In this document: positions 1-5,323 of the stretch, piece by piece
Layout: every line of letters begins with the position of its first letter
Position numbering within the stretch: position 1 is the first letter of the stretch
Position numbers and translations under genes: made by a program
Origin: an uncultured Clostridia bacterium
GTDB taxonomy: Bacteria > Bacillota > Clostridia > Oscillospirales > Ruminococcaceae
Assembly: GCA_947628385.1 (NCBI GenBank)
Contig: CANQZS010000114.1
Location: forward strand, 1-5,988
Reading direction: 5' to 3'
DNA: 5,988 nt
The notes under the pieces: generated by a model
What the model was told of the DNA's origin: nothing
Database searches by the model: none
What the model saw: the letters and a program-made list of their open reading frames with translations, nothing else

Positions 1-112
1 CATTGAACTTACGCAGGAGGAAATAAATTATCTTGAAGAGCTTTATGTTCCCCACACACTGGTTGGCGTTATGGCACAGAACGGCAAACAAAAAGCAGGA
101 AATGTTGTTTAA
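1..112 (+). CDS. Aldo/keto reductase, C-terminal end (partial)
   Basis: An open frame runs in from the left edge (first full codon at 2) and ends at TAA 110-112, giving the last 36 residues of a protein. The segment LTQEEINYLEELYVPHTLVG matches the C-terminal tail usual in one group of bacterial aldo/keto reductases (the 'YLEE-YVPH-VG' ending), which reduce aldehydes or ketones with NADPH in the cytoplasm. The catalytic Tyr/Lys/Asp/His residues lie upstream and cannot be checked. The next gene starts 31 nt downstream on the same strand with no terminator between, so the two are probably co-transcribed; both are plausible small-molecule redox proteins. The family call rests on a short tail recognised from memory. 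Confidence 0.72.
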   Translation, partial: IELTQEEINYLEELYVPHTLVGVMAQNGKQKAGNVV

Positions 113-143
113 TTAAATTTTTAAATTTTAGGAGGAATTTTTT

Positions 144-902
144 ATGAAAAAGATCACACAGACCGCAGGAAGAGATCAGCTTGGAAATTTCGCGCCTGAT
201 TTTGCGCATTTTAACGATGATGTGCTTTTCGGCGAAAACTGGAACAATTCCGATATTGATCTTAAAACAAGATGTATCATCACGGTAGTTGCGCTGATGT
301 CGTCGGGAATTACCGACACATCGCTTATTTATCATCTTGAAAATGCAAAAGCCCACGGCGTTACTCGTGAGGAAATTGCGGCAATTGTTACCCACGTCGG
401 ATTTTACGCAGGCTGGCCCAAAGCATGGGCAGTTTTCCGCATGGCAAAAGATGTGTGGAAAGACGCTGAACTTACCGAAAAAGACAAATACCAGAACACA
501 ATTCTTTTCCCCATCGGCGCGCCAAACGACGGTTTTGCAAAATATTTTATCGGACAGAGTTACCTTGCTCCTGTTTCAAAAGAACAAGTCGGGATCTTCA
601 ATGTAACGTTTGAGCCCAAATGCCGCAACAACTGGCACATTCACCACGCGGACAAAGGCGGCGGACAAATTCTTATTTGCGTCGGCGGACGGGGATATTA
701 TCAGGAGTGGGGAAAAGATGCAATTGAAATGAACCCCGGCGATTGTATCAACATTCCCGCAGGCGTGAAGCACTGGCACGGCGCAGCGCCTGATAGCTGG
801 TTCTCACATCTTGCAATTGAAGTCCCCGGAGAAAACGGTTCAAACGAGTGGCTTGAAGCTGTTGATGATGAACAATATGGAGAACTGTTTTGTAAAAATT
901 AA
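144..902 (+). CDS. Carboxymuconolactone decarboxylase-like / cupin fusion protein
   Basis: A 252-residue cytoplasmic protein with two domains. Residues about 20-105 are a CMD/AhpD-like helical domain (RCIITVVALMSSG, then HGVTREEIAAIVTHVGFYAGWPKA). Residues about 150-228 are a cupin barrel: motif 1 has H165, H167 and, in the usual Glu position, Q175; motif 2 is GDCINIPAGVKHWH with H210. These would bind one metal ion. In AhpD a CxxC pair precedes the active-site His; here the equivalent positions before H64 are T57 and S60, so peroxidase chemistry of the AhpD type is unlikely. The start is set by GGAGG at 131-135, 8 nt before ATG 144. It follows an aldo/keto reductase by 31 nt. This fusion is a known widespread family, often next to oxidoreductases, but its substrate is not known to me; annotation as a true gamma-carboxymuconolactone decarboxylase would go too far. 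Confidence 0.92.
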   Translation: MKKITQTAGRDQLGNFAPDFAHFNDDVLFGENWNNSDIDLKTRCIITVVALMSSGITDTSLIYHLENAKAHGVTREEIAAIVTHVGFYAGWPKAWAVFRMAKDVWKDAELTEKDKYQNTILFPIGAPNDGFAKYFIGQSYLAPVSKEQVGIFNVTFEPKCRNNWHIHHADKGGGQILICVGGRGYYQEWGKDAIEMNPGDCINIPAGVKHWHGAAPDSWFSHLAIEVPGENGSNEWLEAVDDEQYGELFCKN

Positions 903-990
903 AAATACGTTGTCTTAAAACCCATTATATGTTATATTTTTAACAGCGGAAATTATTATTTGATATGAAGATAATTACACACTCATATTA

Positions 991-1028
991 ATAAAAAACG
1001 AGGACATCTTTGATCGGATGTCCTCGTT
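991..1028 (-). terminator. Intrinsic terminator of the 1108-2259 gene
   Basis: A perfect 12-bp stem, AACGAGGACATC (997-1008) against GATGTCCTCGTT (1017-1028), closes an 8-nt loop. On the - strand the stem is followed directly by a run of T (the complement of the A-run at 993-998), the classic intrinsic terminator layout. It lies about 80 nt past the stop codon of the - strand gene. On the + strand the stem is followed by AAACATTTGCG, with no T-run, so it would be a poor terminator for the CMD-cupin gene, although the hairpin could still protect that mRNA's 3' end. Confidence 0.88.
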
Positions 1029-1107
1029 AAACATTTGCGATATATTGACAGATATTTTCTCCATAAATATTGTTCTGACAAATTTAAATCTTACAGGAAA
1101 GTTCTTT

Positions 1108-2259
1108 TTATTTTTCGTCTTTATATTTTTCTATAAAATTTGTCATTTCAATAATCGTAGATCTGTCAAGACGAATATCGAGATTTTCTGCGGCTTTGCG
1201 CATTTGATCGAAATCATCATCTTTAAATAGACAATGTAATTTTTCGGCTTTCTCAATATTGTTTAATTTTTTGCTTTCAGCGTTTTCTTCCGCCAGTTTA
1301 ACTTCGGCTTTCAGCTTTTTTAATTCAAGAGCTTCTCTTTGCTTTTGATATTTTGAATTTGACTTAATTATTTTTTCAAAAATGCAATACAGTGAATTAA
1401 ATTCCATATCGCCGTATTTACCGCCAAATACCATAAAATATATAAGCATTAATAATAAGATCAGTGAAACCGGATCATTGGCTATCTGCATAATTATTTC
1501 GCCCGGAGAATGAAGCGCTGTTTTTACGGAAACATTTTCAGGCTTTCCGCAGGATAAGATCTTTGCTGCGCTAAGAACGAAATTTGACAGATCAACGGCG
1601 TTAATGTCATTCTTTTGTTCTACGCGGAACGTGACCGTGATCTTGTTTTTATATATAAATGCATCATAGCAACAGCATAAGATCGTGTCGGCATAACTGT
1701 TCAGAATACACAGACTATGCTTGTTTCCGGCAATAACGCTTTTAAGATATGGACTGATAGTATCATCTTCTGTCAGTTTTTTTATTAATGAAATTTTTCT
1801 CCTTTTTATGTATGGACATTTTATTTTGTCTTTAGAAGTATTTGTACTGTCTATTTTGTTTATTATTTCTTTTTCGTATTCGACAGTGTATTTTTGCGGA
1901 GATTCCTCATAATATTCACCGATCACGGCAAAAGCCACCTTGTACCCGTCTACTATGACTGCTATATCGCCGTCTTTCATTTCTTCGCGGAACCGTAAGC
2001 ATTTGTTGACAGCCAGCCCTAATCTGGTTTCATTGTAATTGCTTTTTATGATCTCTTTTAGTCTGTCTTCGCAGAAATAATCCAAATCGGAGTTTGTCCT
2101 TGGGTTCATCACAGAATCTGTGACCGCATTCCAGCCGATGGCTACATACCCCTCTTTTATAAATTCATCAAAGAAGCAGTCACGTTTTGTTCTTATCATC
2201 CAAAAGCTTGTGCCGTCGGATATATTTTTTATATTCAATATATTATTTGCATTATCCAT
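1108..2259 (-). CDS. PUA/EVE-like N-terminal domain protein with membrane segment and coiled coil
   Basis: A 383-residue protein of unknown function. Residues about 17-190 resemble the PUA/EVE-like domain that precedes Mrr-type nuclease domains in many bacterial restriction-like proteins: FWMIRTKRDCFFDEFIKEG, VAIGWN (39-44), a KDGDIAVIVDG strand pair (95-105), VIGEYYE, then KRRKISLIKKL (152-162). No Mrr D-QxK or other nuclease motif follows. Residues about 200-260 look like an alpha/beta module ending VKTALHSPGEIIMQ; residues 263-279 are strongly hydrophobic (SLILLLMLIYFMVFGG), probably one membrane helix or a buried strand; residues about 300-345 are Lys/Glu-rich and likely coiled coil, followed by a helical tail. 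ATG 2259 has GAAAGGA (2268-2274) 8 nt upstream. The gene stands alone between its own promoter and terminator, convergent with the CMD-cupin gene, and is AT-richer than its neighbours. A sensor-effector role in phage defence is possible but inferred; the N-terminal resemblance is moderately sure. Confidence 0.85.
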   Translation of the reverse strand: MDNANNILNIKNISDGTSFWMIRTKRDCFFDEFIKEGYVAIGWNAVTDSVMNPRTNSDLDYFCEDRLKEIIKSNYNETRLGLAVNKCLRFREEMKDGDIAVIVDGYKVAFAVIGEYYEESPQKYTVEYEKEIINKIDSTNTSKDKIKCPYIKRRKISLIKKLTEDDTISPYLKSVIAGNKHSLCILNSYADTILCCCYDAFIYKNKITVTFRVEQKNDINAVDLSNFVLSAAKILSCGKPENVSVKTALHSPGEIIMQIANDPVSLILLLMLIYFMVFGGKYGDMEFNSLYCIFEKIIKSNSKYQKQREALELKKLKAEVKLAEENAESKKLNNIEKAEKLHCLFKDDDFDQMRKAAENLDIRLDRSTIIEMTNFIEKYKDEK

Positions 2260-2302
2260 ATTTTACGTCCTTTCATCTTTTTAGATCGAATTATCTGAAA
2301 TA

Positions 2303-2331
2303 ATTATACATTATAAATACTGTAAAGTCAA
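2303..2331 (-). promoter_or_regulatory. Vegetative promoter for the 1108-2259 gene
   Basis: On the - strand, TTGACT (2326-2331) and TATAAT (2303-2308) are separated by exactly 17 nt. Transcription would start near 2296, giving a leader of about 37 nt before ATG 2259 that includes the GAAAGGA ribosome binding site. The near-perfect match suggests unregulated or mildly regulated housekeeping-type expression. Confidence 0.82.
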
Positions 2332-2413
2332 GTAATATGTAAAATTAATGGTAGTCAAATACAATTTTATATGTTTGAGTATAAAAATATATTCCTTTAT
2401 CAAAAAACAGATA

Positions 2414-2567
2414 TTCTATTGATCTTTTGTCGGATCTGATCCGACGGTCACGTTAATGTTTTATGCAAATAAATACTTACTTCAATGCTTGTACAGCTTT
2501 TCAATAAAATTATTGGGATCTTAATGCTAACTTCTTCAAAATCAAATTTTTCTATTGATTTTTTGTC
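2414..2567 (+). repeat. Duplicated 18-nt segment, copies at 2414-2431 and 2550-2567
   Basis: TTCTATTGATCTTTTGTC (2414-2431) recurs as TTCTATTGATTTTTTGTC (2550-2567) with one mismatch, offset 136 nt. The second copy contains the -35 hexamer of the promoter of the membrane protein gene. The first contains the same TTGAT but has no -10 at the right distance; instead it runs into a 17-nt palindrome. This may be a repeated binding site or a remnant of a duplicated promoter. Between the copies the roughly 220-nt stretch is AT-rich, with no convincing gene or RNA. Confidence 0.55.
2429..2445. promoter_or_regulatory. 17-nt perfect palindrome, possible operator
   Basis: GTCGGATC-T-GATCCGAC is a perfect inverted repeat with 8-nt arms and one central base. 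It lies about 110 nt upstream of the -35 of the + strand promoter and about 100 nt upstream of the -35 of the - strand promoter, in otherwise AT-rich DNA. The size and symmetry fit a dimeric repressor site. Neither flanking gene is a regulator, so the cognate protein is not visible here. Confidence 0.4.
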
Positions 2568-2583
2568 AGGGATATGGTATCAT
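2555..2583 (+). promoter_or_regulatory. Promoter with extended -10 for the membrane protein gene
   Basis: TTGATT (2555-2560) and TATCAT (2578-2583) are 17 nt apart, and TGG just before the -10 supplies an extended -10 TG. Transcription would start near 2590, giving a leader of about 32 nt with AAAGGAGG (2607-2614). The -35 forms one arm of an inverted repeat, AAAATCAA (2538-2545) against TTGATTTT (2555-2562), which could be a repressor site or chance in AT-rich DNA. Confidence 0.75.
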
Positions 2584-2621
2584 TTATTTGAATGATATGT
2601 ACTCTCAAAGGAGGAACAGCT

Positions 2622-3329
2622 ATGATAAGGTATGAACCTATATTGTTTGATCCGGATCAGCCGCTCAAGCATTACGAAAAAGCGGGAAAATTAAAAAAAG
2701 AAGCCGATCATATCCTCAGTATAGGAAAAACCGTCTCGGTATTGGCGCTTGCCGCAGGTACTGCCTGCGTTATATATAACCCCGAAGCTATGGCAATGAT
2801 GGCTCTCTTCGGATCCGTTTTTTTCCTGCTGTCATTTATCGGCTGCTGGGTAAAGCGTCCCGTAATGAATCTTATGTCGGTGCCGTTAGGTCTGGCGGCT
2901 GCGTTTGCTGCGGCTATGTCAGGCTCGGCGCTTGCACCATTGGGAGCGGCGGCGTTCCTGCTTGCTTCCCTGTGGCAGATAATGAATATGAACGCTTCCG
3001 CAAATTTCTGCAAGCTTAAGGATCTCCCCGGATTCCCGTTTTTCGACGCGGCTATGGATAATATCTCATTCGCCGCTATGGACAGATTCGGCTCGGATCA
3101 GTTCATAGACGAAAGCACGATCCGGATCAACGAAAGTGAAAGGATCAAGCTCGTTCCCACAGAGGAACCGTCGGATAAAATGTCCGAGCTTGAAGCTGTC
3201 AGCGATGAGGAAAAAAATATCCTCAGAGAACCGCAGCTCTCTGAGGAAGCTTCCAAAAATACTATGGAATGGGATAATACTCCGTTAAGGGGAGGATCGG
3301 AATATTCTGATGTGGATCTTTTCTCCTGA
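2622..3329 (+). CDS. Hypothetical four-helix membrane protein with acidic cytoplasmic tail
   Basis: A 235-residue protein I do not recognise. After a charged N-terminus (to about residue 33) there are four likely membrane helices, about 34-53, 56-75, 82-100 and 102-121; the third and fourth are very rich in Ala, Gly and Met. The rest (122-235) is soluble, with a PGFPFFDAAMDNISFAAMDR segment containing two AAMD units, and an acidic, Glu/Ser-rich and probably disordered end. The start at 2622 is preferred over an in-frame ATG at 2592 because AAAGGAGG (2607-2614) sits 7 nt before 2622, and the promoter places the transcript start near 2590. It has its own promoter and ends 12 nt from the convergent binding-protein gene, so it is probably a single-gene unit. 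The sequence shows no catalytic motif. Confidence 0.85.
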   Translation: MIRYEPILFDPDQPLKHYEKAGKLKKEADHILSIGKTVSVLALAAGTACVIYNPEAMAMMALFGSVFFLLSFIGCWVKRPVMNLMSVPLGLAAAFAAAMSGSALAPLGAAAFLLASLWQIMNMNASANFCKLKDLPGFPFFDAAMDNISFAAMDRFGSDQFIDESTIRINESERIKLVPTEEPSDKMSELEAVSDEEKNILREPQLSEEASKNTMEWDNTPLRGGSEYSDVDLFS

Positions 3330-3341
3330 CAGCTTAAAGCT

Positions 3342-4226
3342 TTATTGGAGCTTGCCGCCCTCTACTACGAGATTTTCCTTGTCTACCGCGTCTCCGTAAA
3401 CAGGCGCAAGAGTTTCATCATAATCATTATGGAAAAAGTTCTCCTCTGCAAGACCGGTGATCTCATCATTGATCCAGTTAAGGAGAGTTTCGTTTCCCTT
3501 GGTAACGGCGGGAGCTATGGTATCTATGCTTCCGAGAGACTCTATCCCTACGGTAAATCCCGGGTTCTGCATAGCCCATGCAAGCACCTCAGTATTGTCG
3601 GTGGAAAATGCGTCTCCGCGTCCGTCCTGAAGTGCGGAATAGGCTTCGTTATATTCGTCGAATTTTACAAGCTCCACATCGGGATAATTTTCGGTGAAGA
3701 ATGTCTCTGCTGTAGTACCCTTAACTACGATCAGCTTCTTGCCGGCAAGATCAGCTTCGGAGGATATTACTGCGCTGTCCGGAGAAACGACTCCCAGCGC
3801 TACTTTCATGTACGGAAGTGCAAAGTCTACCTTTTCCGCGCGCTCATCGGTCACGGTAAAGTTAGCAAGGATAATGTCGACCTTGCCTGTTTCAAGGAAT
3901 TCAACACGGCTGGCAGCTTCAACCGGAACAAGCTCCAGCTCCGTTCCGAGATCCTCTGCAAGACGTTTTGCAAAATAAATGTCATAGCCCTGATATTCGC
4001 CGTTGTTGTCAATGTAGCCGAAAGGATTCTTGTCGGAAAATACGCCTATTTTCAGTGTTCCCGAGGACTTTATGCTGTCCAGATCCCTGTAAATAGCCGC
4101 TCCGCCGTCTGCGGTGCTTCCGCCCTCAGATGATCCGCTGTCTCCTCCGCTGCCGCCGCAGGCTGCAAGGCTCAATGCCAGCGCCGCTGCGGAAATTGCG
4201 GCAATAATTTTTTTGATGCTTTTCAT
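3342..4226 (-). CDS. Polar amino acid ABC transporter substrate-binding lipoprotein
   Basis: A 294-residue lipoprotein of the family 3 solute-binding proteins, anchored outside the membrane. It has a short Lys-rich signal peptide with lipobox LAAC (Cys23), a Gly/Ser-rich linker to about residue 44, and the two-lobed binding domain from about residue 57 (LKIGVFSDKNPFGYID). By analogy with glutamine-binding proteins, R129 in TVTDERAEKVDFALPY would hold the substrate carboxylate and D210 in GRGDAFSTDNTEV the amino group. A glutamate, aspartate or glutamine substrate is likely, but sequence alone does not decide. The start at 4226 is preferred over an ATG at 4232: AAGGAG (4235-4240) is 8 nt from the former and only 2 nt from the latter. 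The gene lies downstream of the matching ATPase and permease on the same strand but has its own strong promoter and a structured leader. Confidence 0.95.
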   Translation of the reverse strand: MKSIKKIIAAISAAALALSLAACGGSGGDSGSSEGGSTADGGAAIYRDLDSIKSSGTLKIGVFSDKNPFGYIDNNGEYQGYDIYFAKRLAEDLGTELELVPVEAASRVEFLETGKVDIILANFTVTDERAEKVDFALPYMKVALGVVSPDSAVISSEADLAGKKLIVVKGTTAETFFTENYPDVELVKFDEYNEAYSALQDGRGDAFSTDNTEVLAWAMQNPGFTVGIESLGSIDTIAPAVTKGNETLLNWINDEITGLAEENFFHNDYDETLAPVYGDAVDKENLVVEGGKLQ

Positions 4227-4240
4227 AAACATTTCTCCTT

Positions 4241-4347
4241 AAATATTGATTTGTGACAGATCAGGCAATATATTCTGATCGTTCCAGCCGCGGATAAGGC
4301 GGCGGATAAGCGGTATCCGAATATTGCACATAAAACCTATCTGATAC
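4241..4347 (-). promoter_or_regulatory. Structured 5' leader of the binding-protein mRNA
   Basis: About 120 nt of transcript precede ATG 4226. It can form CGGATA/TATCCG (4303-4308 with 4314-4319, 5-nt loop), GCCGC/GCGGC (4287-4291 with 4299-4303), GATCAG/CTGATC (4259-4264 with 4275-4280, 10-nt loop), and a longer-range GCAATAT/ATATTGC closing pair (4265-4271 with 4321-4327). The last uses the loop of the GATCAG hairpin, so the two folds exclude each other. GCGGATAAG is repeated directly at 4290-4298 and 4302-4310. I see no T-box, known amino acid riboswitch motif or terminator T-run. If it regulates, control at translation or mRNA stability is more likely; a DNA-binding role for the dyads is equally possible. 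Confidence 0.45.
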
Positions 4348-4353
4348 ATAGAT

Positions 4354-4382
4354 ATTATACTCCCTCACACTTGCATTGTCAA
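4354..4382 (-). promoter_or_regulatory. Perfect-consensus promoter of the binding-protein gene
   Basis: On the - strand, TTGACA (4377-4382) and TATAAT (4354-4359) stand 17 nt apart, an exact match to the vegetative consensus. Transcription would start near 4347. It gives the substrate-binding lipoprotein a strong independent supply, in keeping with the excess of binding protein over membrane complex that such importers usually need. Confidence 0.9.
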
Positions 4383-4412
4383 GAGTATCTTATGATTTTT
4401 TTATTTTCGTAG

Positions 4413-4470
4413 GAATATTCAAAAATAAAGTATACGGATCCGGTAAAATTATTACTTTTGACGGTATACT
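4413..4470 (-). terminator. Possible terminator of the permease-ATPase transcript
   Basis: AGTATAC (4429-4435) and GTATACT (4464-4470) form a 7-bp outer stem, with inner AAAA/TTTT pairing that makes a long imperfect hairpin. On the - strand it is followed by TTATTTTTG. It sits about 80 nt after the ATPase stop and ahead of the binding-protein promoter, where a terminator would be expected. The stem is AT-rich and interrupted, so partial read-through into the binding-protein gene is likely. Confidence 0.38.
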
Positions 4471-4502
4471 GCTCTTCGGAGTGAATTTTCATTTTGTTAT
4501 CA

Positions 4503-4543
4503 TGCCTGCGTAGCAGGCACCCTCCTTTCGGCGCTTTACGCGC
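4503..4543. other. GC-rich pair of dyads downstream of the ATPase gene
   Basis: TGCCTGC/GCAGGCA (4503-4509 with 4513-4519, 3-nt loop) and GCGC/GCGC (4531-4534 with 4540-4543) form two adjacent hairpins in a GC-rich island inside otherwise AT-rich DNA, just past the ATPase stop codon. Neither is followed by a T-run on the - strand. On that strand AAAGGAGGG lies between the hairpins but no worthwhile reading frame follows. It could be an mRNA 3'-end stabiliser or a copy of a dispersed palindromic repeat; other copies cannot be looked for within this window. Confidence 0.4.
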
Positions 4544-4549
4544 GGTATG

Positions 4550-5305
4550 CTATTTTGAATATGAAAATGTACTCAGGAAACGCTTTGCACGCTCCGTGTC
4601 CGGATCCTTAAAGAATTTTTCCGGAGGATTTTCCTCCACTATAACGCCGCCGTCCATAAGTATGACTCTGTCCGCCGCAGCCTCTGCAAAAGCCATTTCG
4701 TGCGTGACTATCATCATTGTAGAACCGTTCTTTGCAAGATCAAGAACAACGTTAAGTACCTCATGTACCATTTCCGGATCGAGAGCTGCCGTTATCTCGT
4801 CCAAAAGAATTATATCGGGACGTATGATAAGACTGCGGACTATTGCGGCTCTCTGCTGCTGTCCTCCGGAAAGCTGTGACGGATAGGATCCCGCCTTATC
4901 TCCCAGACCGACTCTTTCCAGCAAAGCCATTGCTTCATCGGTGACCTCGCTTTTAGAACGCTTCTGCACCTTTAGCGGGGCGAGCATGACATTGTCAAGC
5001 ACTGTCATATGCGGGAAAAGTCCGTAATCCTGAAACACCATGCCTATTTTCTGACGTATTTTATAAAGACTTCTTTTGCCGTATTCCACAGGCTCGCCGT
5101 GAAGCAGCACCGAGCCTCCCTGTATCGGTTCAAGACCGTTCAGGCAGCGCAGCAGCGTGCTTTTTCCGCAGCCGGACGGACCTATAAGGACCACCGTTTC
5201 GCCCTTTTTTACAGTCAGGCTGATACCGTTTAAAACGATGTTCTCTCCAAAAGCCTTTTTCAGATCTTTGACTTCTATAACAACGTCCTGATCCATTGGG
5301 GACAT
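4550..5305 (-). CDS. Polar amino acid ABC transporter ATP-binding protein
   Basis: A 251-residue ABC ATPase that powers amino acid uptake from the inner face of the membrane. All nucleotide-binding motifs are present in order: Walker A GPSGCGKST (42-50), Q-loop Q92, signature LSGGQQQR (145-152), Walker B IILLDE (165-170) and H-loop H202. The length and the QDYGLFPHMTVLDN segment fit the GlnQ/HisP class. The D-loop region reads DEITAALDPE where DEPTSALDPE is usual, a variant I believe occurs in one branch of this class. It begins 18 nt after the permease stop, so the two form an operon. The start is not fully settled: AAGGAG (5308-5313) is 2 nt from ATG 5305 and 11 nt from an in-frame ATG at 5296, while AGGA (5314-5317) is 8 nt from 5305. 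The protein may thus lack the first three residues. Confidence 0.96.
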   Translation of the reverse strand: MSPMDQDVVIEVKDLKKAFGENIVLNGISLTVKKGETVVLIGPSGCGKSTLLRCLNGLEPIQGGSVLLHGEPVEYGKRSLYKIRQKIGMVFQDYGLFPHMTVLDNVMLAPLKVQKRSKSEVTDEAMALLERVGLGDKAGSYPSQLSGGQQQRAAIVRSLIIRPDIILLDEITAALDPEMVHEVLNVVLDLAKNGSTMMIVTHEMAFAEAAADRVILMDGGVIVEENPPEKFFKDPDTERAKRFLSTFSYSK

Positions 5306-5323
5306 CTCTCCTTTCCTACGGAA

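Noticed and set aside
2592..2621. In-frame upstream ATG extending the membrane protein by 10 residues
   Set aside because: It would lie almost at the predicted transcript start and has no ribosome binding site, whereas AAAGGAGG is correctly placed for ATG 2622 and would itself be translated if 2592 were used.
3331..3353. Small palindrome AGCTT-A-AAGCT and a 5-bp stem between the convergent genes at 3329 and 3342
   Set aside because: Too short, with no T-run on either strand and overlapping the stop region; not enough to call a bidirectional terminator.
3345..4133. Long + strand frame of 262 codons opposite the binding-protein gene
   Set aside because: It is the antisense shadow of a clear family 3 binding protein, with Cys- and aromatic-rich composition unlike a real protein and no ribosome binding site.
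4241..4347. T-box or known amino acid riboswitch in the binding-protein leader
   Set aside because: No T-box consensus, specifier arrangement or terminator/antiterminator pair with a T-run is visible.
4379..4492. A 37-codon - strand frame (MKIHSEEQYTVKSNNF...) between the ATPase and binding-protein genes
   Set aside because: No ribosome binding site at a useful distance; it runs through the possible terminator hairpin and ends inside the -35 of the next promoter.
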